The position numbers and the translations under genes were made by a program. Shown here piece after piece: positions 23,820 through 32,654 of a stretch of DNA of 52,139 nucleotides. This DNA is from Ardenticatenales bacterium (GTDB lineage: Bacteria; Chloroflexota; Anaerolineae; Promineifilales; Promineifilaceae), in assembly GCA_020634575.1 (NCBI GenBank), contig JACKBM010000048.1, positions 1 to 52,139 of the forward strand. Reading direction: 5' to 3'. How positions within the stretch are numbered: the stretch's first letter is position 1; the number at the start of each line of letters is the position of its first letter. Under the pieces are notes generated by a model that was given only the letters and a program-made list of their open reading frames with translations, was not told the DNA's origin and did not search any database.

Positions 23820-24890
23820 ATGGCCACACTATTTCCCGGTACCACCAATATTGTTGCCCTGACCCGGGTGCGGCGGGAACGCCGGCTGGTTCGGCCAGGC
23901 GAGGTTGCCGTCCGTGTTGGTCAGCAGGTGTCGCCGGTGCAGGTGATTGCCCGTATGGAGCAAAGCGGCCCGTACGCGGTCCTCTCACCAGCGGAGACGC
24001 TGGGTCTGGCGCCGGAAGATGTCGCTAAAAATCTGCTTGTCCCGGAAGGCGCCCTCGTCGAGGAAGGCACTGAGCTGGTCCAGGCGAAGGGGTCATTTGG
24101 CCGGTTACGTCTGTTAAAATCGCCGATTAGCGGCACATTTGCCAAGCTCATTAACGGCCGCATCCTGTTGCGCCGGCCCAGCACCCTGTTTGAGCTGCGC
24201 TCCATGGTGCCAGGCTACATTATCAGCCTGATTGGCAACCGGGGCGCCGTTGTGGAGACCTTTGGCTCGCTGGTGCAGGGGCTGTGGAGCTCGGGCCAGG
24301 ATGGGTACGGCAACATCGCCATTATCGGCGCTGGGCCGGATCACGTACTGACGCGAGAGGACCTGGATATCGAACTGCGCGGGCATATTTTAGTGGCCGG
24401 GCATGTACATGATATCAACGTGCTGCGTACGGCAGAGGACATGGGCATTCGCGGTGTTGTTGTGGGCAGTGTGCCCAGTGCATTGTGCCAGCTAGCGGAC
24501 CGCTTCCGCATGCCGGTCCTGGTCACGGACCATATCGGCAAGCAACCGATGTCCAGCCGGACCTACGAGCTGCTGCAAGGGGCATCTGACCGGGAAGCGA
24601 CGTTGCTGGGCGCCCCCCAGTTCTCCCGTAGTCACCGGCCGGAACTCATCATCCCGCTGCCAGCCAACCAGGATATGGGGCTGTCAGCCGGGCCGGACAA
24701 AGCGTTGGCTGAAGGGCAAACCGTCCGGCTGACTCGCGAACCCTACCGGGGCGCGTATGGCAGGGTAAAAAGTATCCCGGCCACAACCCGGCTCTTGCCC
24801 AATGGGGTTCGTAGCCGGGGTGCGCTGGTCGAATTGAGTAACGGCAGCACTGTTTTTGTGGCTGACCGAAACATGGAAATCATCACCTAG
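23820..24890 (+). CDS. Conserved-type protein with C-terminal KOW-like motif (island gene 7)
   Basis: 356 residues, soluble. The N-terminal 130 residues contain beta-rich repeats like those of barrel-sandwich hybrids (RRLVRPGEVAVRVGQQV, KSPISGTFAKLINGRILLRR). The middle (GNIAIIGAGPDHVL, LVAGHVHDINVLRTAEDMGIRGVVVGSVPS) looks like an alpha/beta domain. The last 60 residues (GQTVRLTREPYRGAYGRV ... GALVELSNGSTVFVADRNME) fit a KOW motif of the type in NusG and ribosomal proteins, so nucleic-acid or ribosome contact is possible. A strong GGAGGG precedes the ATG. No named function. Confidence 0.72.
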   Translation: MATLFPGTTNIVALTRVRRERRLVRPGEVAVRVGQQVSPVQVIARMEQSGPYAVLSPAETLGLAPEDVAKNLLVPEGALVEEGTELVQAKGSFGRLRLLKSPISGTFAKLINGRILLRRPSTLFELRSMVPGYIISLIGNRGAVVETFGSLVQGLWSSGQDGYGNIAIIGAGPDHVLTREDLDIELRGHILVAGHVHDINVLRTAEDMGIRGVVVGSVPSALCQLADRFRMPVLVTDHIGKQPMSSRTYELLQGASDREATLLGAPQFSRSHRPELIIPLPANQDMGLSAGPDKALAEGQTVRLTREPYRGAYGRVKSIPATTRLLPNGVRSRGALVELSNGSTVFVADRNMEIIT

Positions 24891-24973
24891 TATTGGAAAC
24901 TGTTCTGATTGGGACCGGCCGGTAGGCGCCAGCGGAACAAACCTGTTTGACAGAACCCGAATAGGAGGGGCAG

Positions 24974-25633
24974 ATGTCAGAAGAATACATAATTGAAGAA
25001 GAAGAAACTCAGGGTGGCCGCAGCCGCACTTTCCTTATGATCCTGGGCGGGTTGGTGACCTTGCTTGTCATCGGCATCATTTGCCTGTCCGTCGTCCTCA
25101 TCAACCGGAGCGGAGGGGGGGATGATGGCGGCGCCACTGAAGCAGAGCTCGCCGCAACCGCCACGTCCGCAGCCATCATGACGATCAATTCGGAAGTTGC
25201 TGCCGCCAATCTCCAGGTGACACAAACGCTGGCTGCCCGCGCAACCTTCGATGCCCTGCCCACCGACACGCCAACACCGACCGAAACGCCCATTCCGCCG
25301 ACCGCCACGCCGACGGAAACCCCCGCGCCCACTGACACCCCGGTCGTTTCTACCGGCGATGAAGGTGACGAGACCGGTGGTGATGAAGGGGACAGTGGCG
25401 ATGAAGGCGACGAGACGGGCGGCGGTGAGGCTGATCCCACAGCAACCGTCAGCGTCCTGAGCACGCCCATTTCCGGCAATAACGTTCCCACTGCCACGCC
25501 TATTGTGGCGACGGGCGGCGATTCCGGTACGGGCACGCTGCCGCAGACCGGTGTCAGCCCCTGGGGCGCCATCCTGGCCGGGCTTGGTTTGGTGATAGTT
25601 TTGCTCGGGGCACGCCGTTTGCGCACGATGTAA
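24974..25633 (+). CDS. Membrane protein with Thr/Pro-rich stalk and LPQTG C-terminal signal
   Basis: 219 residues. An acidic N-terminus (SEEYIIEEEETQGG) precedes one transmembrane helix at about 22-43. Then come an Ala/Thr stretch, a Thr-Pro repeat (TPTPTETP-like, residues about 94-117) and an Asp/Gly/Glu-rich region (GDEGDETGGDEGD). The end is a sortase-type sorting signal: LPQTG at about 189, a hydrophobic helix and RRLRTM. No sortase gene is in the window. It could be cell-wall or surface attached, or simply span the membrane twice. GGAGGGG lies just before the ATG. It sits 83 bases after the island and ends in its own terminator. Confidence 0.75.
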   Translation: MSEEYIIEEEETQGGRSRTFLMILGGLVTLLVIGIICLSVVLINRSGGGDDGGATEAELAATATSAAIMTINSEVAAANLQVTQTLAARATFDALPTDTPTPTETPIPPTATPTETPAPTDTPVVSTGDEGDETGGDEGDSGDEGDETGGGEADPTATVSVLSTPISGNNVPTATPIVATGGDSGTGTLPQTGVSPWGAILAGLGLVIVLLGARRLRTM

Positions 25634-25668
25634 TTCGCCTGCAGAGCAATCTCGAAAATTTTAAGGTT

Positions 25669-25697
25669 AGCCCGTGCCCATGGCACGGGCTTTTTTC
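25669..25697 (+). terminator. Terminator after the LPQTG gene
   Basis: Ten-base perfect stem AGCCCGTGCC/GGCACGGGCT (25669-25678, 25682-25691), loop CAT, followed by a six-T run. It closes the long rightward transcription unit that starts at about 16.65 kb. Confidence 0.92.
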
Positions 25698-25745
25698 GTT
25701 CTTACTAATAGGACTTTTGGCCCGCCCTTTTGGGTTGTCCCACTG

Positions 25746-25754
25746 TGCTATAAT
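25746..25754 (+). promoter_or_regulatory. Extended -10 promoter of the REC-HK-REC gene
   Basis: TGCTATAAT, a consensus extended -10, with no clear -35 at the usual distance. The same TGCTAYAATGCGG string occurs in the psd promoter. The leader to the start codon at 25839 would be about 78 bases. Confidence 0.6.
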
Positions 25755-25838
25755 GCGGTATACATCTGCTTTGGACCTTTCTGAGGCGAGCCAAAAGACA
25801 CAAAGGTCAACAAAATTCTGAATAGCTGGAGCCCGCAA

Positions 25839-28217
25839 ATGAACCGTGTGGCGAAAATTCTAGTCGTCGAAGACAACCTTGATATGCTGGATGGCATTGT
25901 TGACTATCTGGAAGTCAATAGAGCCCTGGAATATTCGGTTGAAATCCACCGGGCCATGAACGGCTTCCAGGCCTTGGCGTTGATGGAAACTGTCACGCCG
26001 GACATCATCATCTCTGACATCATGATGCCGGAGATGGATGGCTTTGTCTTTTATGCTCGGGTGCGCAAAGAAACGCGCTGGACCCGTATCCCCTTTGTCT
26101 TCTTGACGGCCCGCGGTGACGAAACGGATATCCGCATTGGTCAGGAAATGGGCGCTGACCTCTACATCACCAAACCATTTGACGGCCGTGAACTGGTCGA
26201 ACTCATCAATACCCAGCTCAGAAAATCCTTCCATCGCCAGGATCTCAACCAACGCAAAATTTCCAAGGCGAAATCCCAGATGATGCAGGTGATCAACCAC
26301 GAGTTTCGCACGCCGCTGACTTATGTGATTGCCTATGCGGAGATCCTGCAGGCGAGCATGCAGCAATCTGATCCAAGAGGATTATTTGAGTATTTGAACG
26401 GGATCCAGAACGGTTGCGTCCGTCTGGGCAGCATTGTCGATGATTTGCTGACCATCATCAAAATTCGCTCCGGCGCCATGGCCCAGTATGTGGCGGAACG
26501 GACCGAGATCATCCAGCGGCCAGATGAGTTATTGGCAGACGCGATTGCTGAATGCCGTCCGCTGGCTGATTCGGCCGGGGTCCAGGTCGTGGTGGCTGAG
26601 ACCACCTTTTTGCCACCTATCTCCGGCGATCGGGCCACGCTCCAGGATGCCCTGGTCCGCCTGATCGACAACGCCATCAAATTTACTGAGATCGCCATCC
26701 TGCTGCGCAACTTGCCGGAAGAAAAGCGCATTGTCGAGATTGAGGCGCGGGCCACTGACGCGGAAATCACCTTTGCCATCGTGGATCACGGTGTCGGCTT
26801 CCCCAGCAGCATGCGCTACGAAATTTTCCGCTTCTTCAACCAGTACAATCGCGACTTCTGGGAACAGCAGGGCTGCGGCGCCGGCCTTTCCATTGCCGAA
26901 GCTATTTTGCAGGAGCATAATGGCTACATCTCAGCCTGCTCCGAAAAAGATGTCCAGACCAAATTTGAGATGCACCTGCCGACAGCTGCGGCCCGAGAGC
27001 AGGGTAATTATCCGGTCGAACCCAAGCGCGAGGTAACAGTCCTGCTGGTCGAGGATGATTACAATCTGCTTGTGGGTCTCAACGATATGCTGGAGATTCA
27101 CGATGGCCGTTACCATTACGTGCCGCTGATGGCGCTGAATGGGCTGGAAGCGCTCAAGGTGCTTGAAGAACATACCCCGGACATCATCGTTTCCGACATC
27201 ATGATGCCGCACATGAATGGCTATGAGTTCCTGGAAACCGTCCGCAAGAAGCCTGAATGGACCCAGATCCCGGTCATTTTCCTCACGGCAATGGGCGAAA
27301 AGGTGGACATTTTCAAGGCGCGCAAGATGGGCGTCGAGGAATATGTCACCAAACCATATAACACCGAAAATCTGCTCAAACTGATCGATATCCAGCTGGA
27401 GCGTCATTTTACGCGCCAGAATGCGCTGCATGAAGATATTGAGGTGCTGCGTAATCTCTTCCTGGAGCTGTTGCAGCAGGATTTACGGCCGTCGCTGCGG
27501 GCCGTCAACACCCACTCTGAAGCAATGACCCGCGTTCTCAAAGCCCAGGATCCCGAGATGGAAAATCTCATGGGCGCCAAGGATGAATCCAGTCTGAAAC
27601 TTTCGCTGCAGAATATTCAGAATCATAGCGGCCGGTTGCATCGGGTGGTTGAGGACCTGATCAAGCTGACCGAACTGAAAGCCAACAAGGCGCTGGCCGA
27701 AAACCTCACGCCGATGGGCGCGGTCAGCAACCTCGGCAGCTACATTCGTGGCGAGGTGGATGCTTACAATCTCGAGCATAGCCGCATCGGCGTGCGCATC
27801 ACGGCGGATTTCCCACGCAGCCTACCCAAGGTCAACGGGGATGAAATTCTGCTCGGCGAGATCTTCCGCCGTCTGCTTGAGCTGACGATGGGGCTGGTCA
27901 TTGACCGCGATGGGAATGAGATCAGCTTCCTGGCCAAAGAAAATGGCACGTTCCTGGATGTTCACATCCAGTTTAACGGCCGGGGGATGTTGCCCAAGGA
28001 ATGGGTTGCCTTCAACGAGATGATCGAAAATCAGAGTGAGGCGATCAAGAAAGAGTATCTGTTTGGCCCGAATCTGCTGATCGTCAACGAACATGTACAG
28101 CGGCACGGCGGCCGCCTGGCCTATACCTCGCTGGCCGATGACCAACATCAGATTACGGTCTCGATCCCCCTTTTTTCCCACGTTGAGCCCAGTGTGCTCA
28201 ACGGTTTGCAAGCCTGA
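25839..28217 (+). CDS. Hybrid regulator: REC - histidine kinase - REC - degenerate kinase
   Basis: 792 residues, no membrane segment. REC1 (1-130): acidic pair Glu11-Asp12, phospho-acceptor Asp60, TKP lysine 112. A DHp helix with His154 in INHEFRTPLTY and an ATPase domain (DNAIKF, DHGVGFP, GAGLSIAEAI) follow. REC2 starts near 393, with SDIMMP acceptor Asp near 453 and TKPY lysine. The last 270 residues repeat the kinase layout, but the phospho-histidine and the N-box asparagine are missing (LLELLQQDLRPSLRAV; FRRLLELTMGLV), so it is a pseudokinase. The whole protein looks like a tandem copy of one REC-HK unit. It would be phosphorylated by other kinases and pass or hold phosphate inside the cell; the output is unknown. 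Confidence 0.88.
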   Translation: MNRVAKILVVEDNLDMLDGIVDYLEVNRALEYSVEIHRAMNGFQALALMETVTPDIIISDIMMPEMDGFVFYARVRKETRWTRIPFVFLTARGDETDIRIGQEMGADLYITKPFDGRELVELINTQLRKSFHRQDLNQRKISKAKSQMMQVINHEFRTPLTYVIAYAEILQASMQQSDPRGLFEYLNGIQNGCVRLGSIVDDLLTIIKIRSGAMAQYVAERTEIIQRPDELLADAIAECRPLADSAGVQVVVAETTFLPPISGDRATLQDALVRLIDNAIKFTEIAILLRNLPEEKRIVEIEARATDAEITFAIVDHGVGFPSSMRYEIFRFFNQYNRDFWEQQGCGAGLSIAEAILQEHNGYISACSEKDVQTKFEMHLPTAAAREQGNYPVEPKREVTVLLVEDDYNLLVGLNDMLEIHDGRYHYVPLMALNGLEALKVLEEHTPDIIVSDIMMPHMNGYEFLETVRKKPEWTQIPVIFLTAMGEKVDIFKARKMGVEEYVTKPYNTENLLKLIDIQLERHFTRQNALHEDIEVLRNLFLELLQQDLRPSLRAVNTHSEAMTRVLKAQDPEMENLMGAKDESSLKLSLQNIQNHSGRLHRVVEDLIKLTELKANKALAENLTPMGAVSNLGSYIRGEVDAYNLEHSRIGVRITADFPRSLPKVNGDEILLGEIFRRLLELTMGLVIDRDGNEISFLAKENGTFLDVHIQFNGRGMLPKEWVAFNEMIENQSEAIKKEYLFGPNLLIVNEHVQRHGGRLAYTSLADDQHQITVSIPLFSHVEPSVLNGLQA

Positions 28218-28295
28218 ATGAGAGCTCCCCTGCGTGGGGCAAACGTTTAGAACCCATACGTGCCGGGTCTATTTCCCTCTGGTAAACTTGCCGCC

Positions 28296-29627
28296 ATGAA
28301 GAATGGCAAGTTTGCGATCCCCGTGATCGTCATTTCCGCAATTATCGTGACAGGGCTGGCTATCCTGGCCGGCCGGCGCCTCTACCAGGGTGATGGCAGC
28401 CTGCTGCGCAACGTCACGTTCTCTACCGCCCAGATCTCCCCCAACGCCGATGGCGCCGAGGATATCGTCGTCATTAACTACGAGATCAGCCGCAACGCGA
28501 CTGTTTCCATCTACTTTGAAAGTGAGGCGGGTGAACGGCATTATTTCCGCCGGGAGCGGCAGCGCGGGGCGGATGAATACGAAGTCTGGTTCAGCGGTGT
28601 TGTTGAAGGCTACCGGTTACCGGATGAAACCATACAGGGCGAGATCCTGGCCCGGCTGTTGCAGGATGGCCAATACAGCTGGGTGATAGAGGCGGAGGAC
28701 GAAGACGGCGTCAATGAAACCGTCACCGGCCAGCTGACGATTACCGAGGCCGATGTCAACCTGCCGGAAATGCGCAATTTCACCCTGGACAAGCATGTCT
28801 TCTCGCCCAATCAGGATGGGATCGATGACCGGGTCGAAGCGCAGTTTGATCTGCAAAAAGAAGCGACCGTGCGCGTGTTTCTGCTCCGGCCGGATGGCGT
28901 TGAAGTACCGATCACGGAAAAAGAGCGTGAGGTACCGGCCGGTTCCCCCGGCCGCCATTACTACGACTACGAAGGCGGCGTCGACAACAAAGACACCCCA
29001 CCCCCGGACGGCACCTACCCCATCTACGCCGTCGCCGAGGATGACGAAGGGCAACGCATCCGCGTCAGCAGCGAACTCACCATCGAGTTTGGCGGCGTGC
29101 CCTATGCCGACATCATCTCGCCGCCCGTGGGCGATACGGTCGAGTTTAACCTGACCAGCGTCGCCGTCTGTGACACCATCTATTTCACCATGACGGTGGA
29201 AAACTACGGCGTCACCCCCATCCGCACGACCGGCCCCGAGCCTGGCACCATCTACGACTCCGATTGGAATTACAACACCCTGGGCTGGCACACTGAATCC
29301 GGCGCCTGGCGCATCGCCATCGGCTTTGAAAATGAGCTATCCAATTACCCCTACCGCTGGGCGATCGGCAATCTGGAAGATCTTGAGGAGATTAACGGTC
29401 ATCTTTATCTGATGCCGGGCCAGCGCGCCGTCGTGCAGGGGGGCATTCGCGTCACCGGCCCGTTTGGCGAACGCAATCCGCAGCCGGTGTGGGCCGGTCT
29501 GATTCATGAGGACGTGGAAATCTCCCAGTTCAACAACCGGGTTGATCCCAAATCAGTATTGGTGGATATGCCCGACGACGGTAACTTTGCGCCTTGCGCC
29601 GAGCGCGCTGTGCCAGCCGCCGACTGA
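28296..29627 (+). CDS. Membrane-anchored protein with FlgD/CHU_C-like Ig domains
   Basis: 443 residues from the ATG at 28296 (MKNGKFAIPV); the frame is open 36 bases further up without a ribosome site. One helix at about 6-26 anchors the N-terminus. Two repeats follow, each beginning with the (F)SPN-(A/Q)DG-x-(E/D)D motif: QISPNADGAEDIVVINYEI and FSPNQDGIDDRVEAQFDL, the mark of FlgD-like Ig modules found in surface and gliding proteins. The C-terminal domain (from about residue 290) has a tryptophan-rich beta pattern (DWNYNTLGWHTESGAWR) unlike known families. Likely sits outside the membrane and binds something on the surface. Confidence 0.78.
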   Translation: MKNGKFAIPVIVISAIIVTGLAILAGRRLYQGDGSLLRNVTFSTAQISPNADGAEDIVVINYEISRNATVSIYFESEAGERHYFRRERQRGADEYEVWFSGVVEGYRLPDETIQGEILARLLQDGQYSWVIEAEDEDGVNETVTGQLTITEADVNLPEMRNFTLDKHVFSPNQDGIDDRVEAQFDLQKEATVRVFLLRPDGVEVPITEKEREVPAGSPGRHYYDYEGGVDNKDTPPPDGTYPIYAVAEDDEGQRIRVSSELTIEFGGVPYADIISPPVGDTVEFNLTSVAVCDTIYFTMTVENYGVTPIRTTGPEPGTIYDSDWNYNTLGWHTESGAWRIAIGFENELSNYPYRWAIGNLEDLEEINGHLYLMPGQRAVVQGGIRVTGPFGERNPQPVWAGLIHEDVEISQFNNRVDPKSVLVDMPDDGNFAPCAERAVPAAD

Positions 29628-29743
29628 CCCCGTTATTCATCCGATGTTAATACCGCAGACTACTTTGAAGGCTATACTTAGGATAGCGCAAGCAAGCAGG
29701 GAAGCCGGCCCCAATCCGGCCCAATCAAGTTCTGGATACCAGT

Positions 29744-30931
29744 ATGAGCCGCAGGACGCTCGTCCCAATTTTTATCTTGTCCATCCTTCTTTTCACCGGT
29801 TGCACGAACCAGGCTGAAGTCATTGAAGTAACCCGCGAAATCGTCAGCGAAGTTCCCGTCACGGTTGATGTTGAGGTCACCCGGGTGGTGGCGGCGGCGG
29901 TTGAGCCGGAGACGGTCGAAGTCACCCGCATTGTGACGGAATTGGTAGAACTACCGCCCCTTGGTTCCGAGGAGCGCCCGATTCAGCTGGTGATTTCGCC
30001 GCTGCTGGAAGAGCAAATTACCAGCTTTCGCGGCCAGACCCTGGTTGACGACCTGATGGCGGCTACGGGGCTTGCCATGGAATTGGTCGTGGCCGAGAGC
30101 TTTGCCGAGACGGTGGCGGCGGTGTGTGACCGGCCGGATCAGACCATCGCCATCCTGCCTGGCCCCCTCAGCGTCCTGGCCAGAGAACAGTGCGACGCCC
30201 AGCCGGAATTTGTCGCCGCCAAGAATGGCGTCCCCTGGACCGCCAGCATGTTACTGGTCCGCGGCGACCAGGGCATCTTTGAGCTGGAAGATCTAAATGG
30301 GCGCACCTGGGGCATCCCCAGCGAGGAGTCCTGGGAAAGCTACCTCTACTTCCAGGCGTTCCTGGCCGAGCAGGGCATCACGCCTGGCGAGATCACCGTC
30401 GAGAATGGCCAGAGCAACGCCGTTCTGGCCGTCTACAATAACGAGGTCGAATTTGCCACGGCAAGCTTCCTGCCCCCGCTCCTGCCCTTACTGGCGGAAT
30501 GGCAATACGGTGTCGATGACCCGGAAATCTGGCGCTCCCTGGGATTGTTGCCGATTCGCCACCCGATTGGCTTCGTGATTGTTCTGGCCCGGGCTGAGGA
30601 TGGCGGCTACCAGATTCGGGATGCGCGCGCTGCGGTTTTTGATGTTGAGCGCGACATCTTCTCCTTCACCACCATTCTGACCTTGAGTGGCCGCTTCCCA
30701 AATGAAACCATTGTCTTTGGCAGCGAGATCCCGCTGGGCACCGCCCGCAACGTCGGCGAGGCGCTGCAGGATTATGTGACGACGGCTGCCTGTGAGCAAT
30801 CAGTCTGCTCCGGCGATTTTTACATCTGGACGGGATTGGCGCCGGTCAACAGTGAAACGTTTGCTGACGTGGAATTTACTATTGAAAGCCTGCAGATGAG
30901 TGATGACGATCTGCTGGCCCGTTTTGATTGA
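29744..30931 (+). CDS. PhnD-like phosphate/phosphonate-type solute-binding lipoprotein
   Basis: 395 residues. Lipobox FTGC with Cys20, then a linker of residues 25-75 with three EVTR-V repeats (EVTREIV, EVTRVV, EVTRIV), a type of spacer frequent in lipoproteins of this phylum. The body (90-395) has the periplasmic binding fold of the PhnD/SsuA-like kind: RPIQLVISPLLEE, a VAVNGVPWTASMLLVRGDQG-like strand, LEDLNGRTWGIPSEESWESY and QSNAVLAVYNNEVEFATA. No permease or ATPase is encoded nearby, so it may serve an unlinked ABC importer or sense ligand on its own. Ligand not resolved. Confidence 0.82.
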   Translation: MSRRTLVPIFILSILLFTGCTNQAEVIEVTREIVSEVPVTVDVEVTRVVAAAVEPETVEVTRIVTELVELPPLGSEERPIQLVISPLLEEQITSFRGQTLVDDLMAATGLAMELVVAESFAETVAAVCDRPDQTIAILPGPLSVLAREQCDAQPEFVAAKNGVPWTASMLLVRGDQGIFELEDLNGRTWGIPSEESWESYLYFQAFLAEQGITPGEITVENGQSNAVLAVYNNEVEFATASFLPPLLPLLAEWQYGVDDPEIWRSLGLLPIRHPIGFVIVLARAEDGGYQIRDARAAVFDVERDIFSFTTILTLSGRFPNETIVFGSEIPLGTARNVGEALQDYVTTAACEQSVCSGDFYIWTGLAPVNSETFADVEFTIESLQMSDDDLLARFD

Positions 30932-30938
30932 TATTTTT

Positions 30939-31847
30939 ATGCTTGATGTTGCCATCATAATCGTCAGTTGGAATGTGCGCCGTTACCTGTCGGATTGCCT
31001 TGTCTCCGTCTTTGAGGAGTTGGGGCGAGCCCGGCTGAATGGGGCCGTATGGGTTGTCGATAATGGCTCGACGGATGGCACCCTGGACCTGCTGCACACC
31101 CTCTACCCGCATGTCCACCTGATTGCCAATGAAGAAAACGTTGGCTTTGGCGCTGCCAACAACCAGGGCATGCAGGCGGCGAACGAAAAGACACCGCGCT
31201 ATTACTTCCTGCTCAATCCGGACACGGTTCTGCGGCCCGGCGCGTTGGGCAACCTCATTGCCTTTATGGATGAGCGGCCGGAAGCCGGCATGGCCGGGGC
31301 CAGGCTGGTCTATGGCGACGGGCGCTTCCAGCACAGTGCCTTTGCCTTTCCCGGCATTACCCAGCTCGCTTTTGATCTGTTCCCGCTACCACCCCGGCTA
31401 TACGAAAGCCGGTGGAATGGACGGTATCCGCGCCATCTGTACCGGCCGGAACAGGCCCCCTTCGCCGTCGATTTCCCGCTGGGCGCCGCCATGCTGGTCC
31501 GCCATGATGTGGCCATGGCCACCGGTGGCTTTGACGAATCGTTCCACATGTATTGTGAAGAGGTCGATTGGTGCTGGCGAATCTGGGAAGCGGGTTGGCC
31601 TATTTACACGGTGCCGGCGGCCGAAGTGGTCCATTTTGGCGGTGAAAGCACCAGTCAGGTGCCCGCTCGCTCCATCATCAACCTGTGGCAGAGCCGCGCC
31701 CAGCTGTATCGCAAACATCACAAGAGCTGGCGCGTGAACCTCGCCCAAAAACTGGTCAAGCTGGGGCTGTCACGCAAGGCCCGGCAGGCTGGCGAGCCCC
31801 TCATCAAGCAGGCGTATCGGGACGGCCTTTCTTTCTGGTTGGAGTGA
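30939..31847 (+). CDS. Glycosyltransferase family 2 (rhamnosyltransferase-like)
   Basis: 302 residues from ATG 30939 (MLDVAIIIVSW), seven bases after the previous stop; the frame extends upstream into the lipoprotein gene. GT2 features are IIIVSWNVRRYL, WVVDNGSTDGT, ENVGFGAANNQG, the nucleotide-metal motif LNPDT, and the acceptor-side GGFDESFHMYCEEVDWCWR block (ED-type base). The order fits rhamnosyltransferase-like (WbbL/RfbF) enzymes that build cell-surface glycans. The C-terminus is basic and helical and could lie on the membrane. It is translationally coupled to the next glycosyltransferase (TGATG). Confidence 0.9.
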   Translation: MLDVAIIIVSWNVRRYLSDCLVSVFEELGRARLNGAVWVVDNGSTDGTLDLLHTLYPHVHLIANEENVGFGAANNQGMQAANEKTPRYYFLLNPDTVLRPGALGNLIAFMDERPEAGMAGARLVYGDGRFQHSAFAFPGITQLAFDLFPLPPRLYESRWNGRYPRHLYRPEQAPFAVDFPLGAAMLVRHDVAMATGGFDESFHMYCEEVDWCWRIWEAGWPIYTVPAAEVVHFGGESTSQVPARSIINLWQSRAQLYRKHHKSWRVNLAQKLVKLGLSRKARQAGEPLIKQAYRDGLSFWLE

Positions 31848-32587
31848 TGGTCTCACTCACCGCCTGCATCCTCACCCTCAACGAAGCCCGGCACATCAGC
31901 GACTGCATCGACGCTTTGCGCTGGGCGGATGAAATCCTGGTTTTTGACTCTTTCAGCAGTGATGAAACGGTCGCCCTGGCCGAGCAAGCAGGAGTGACCG
32001 TGCGGCAACATCCCTTTGCCAACTACAGCCAGCAGCGCAATGCGGCTCTGGACGTGGTTCAAACGGATTGGGTCTTCTTTGTGGATGCGGATGAGCGGGC
32101 CACGCCGGCGGTGGCGGCTGAGGTCAGGGAGGTGCTGGCGAACCGGCCGGAACTGGGCTGGTACATTCCCCGCCATAACTACATCTTCGGCAAGCTCACC
32201 AAAGGCGCCGGCTGGTTCCCCGATTATCAGGCCCGTCTCTTCAAGACCAGCGCCGTGCGCTACGAAAAAGAGGTCCATGAGGTCGCCGTGGTTGACGGCC
32301 CGGTCGGCTATCTCCAGCAGCCCCTTATCCACTACAACTACGACTCAGTCGCCCAGTTCCATCAGGTCCAGCAACGCTACACCGACTTTGACGCCAGCAT
32401 ACTCAAGCAGGAAGCGGTGCGCCCCAAGCTCTACACCCCCTACAGCCAGGCCGTGCGCCATTTCCGCTGGCGCTACCTGACACATCAGGGCTACCGCGAC
32501 GGCCTGCACGGGCTACGGCTCAGTCTCTACATGGCCTACTACGAATGGGTCAAATATCGCAAATTAGCGGCCCTCTGGCGTCCTTAA
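31847..32587 (+). CDS. Glycosyltransferase family 2 (WaaE/KdtX-like)
   Basis: 246 residues from ATG 31847, overlapping the previous stop by one base. Features: LTACILTLNEARHISDCID, WADEILVFDSFSSDETV, QQRNAALDV, the DxD motif FVDADER and WYIPRHNYIFGK with WFPDYQARLFK. These match the WaaE/KdtX group, which add glucose or related sugars to lipid or capsule cores in other bacteria. No LPS genes are seen; here it is more likely to act on a glycolipid or capsule together with its neighbour. Ends in a helical basic tail. Confidence 0.88.
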   Translation: MVSLTACILTLNEARHISDCIDALRWADEILVFDSFSSDETVALAEQAGVTVRQHPFANYSQQRNAALDVVQTDWVFFVDADERATPAVAAEVREVLANRPELGWYIPRHNYIFGKLTKGAGWFPDYQARLFKTSAVRYEKEVHEVAVVDGPVGYLQQPLIHYNYDSVAQFHQVQQRYTDFDASILKQEAVRPKLYTPYSQAVRHFRWRYLTHQGYRDGLHGLRLSLYMAYYEWVKYRKLAALWRP

Positions 32588-32654
32588 CACCAACCACAAT
32601 GGCCTGACACGGTAAATCATTCTCAGTTAATCTGCGCAATCTGCGGCAAAAAAC

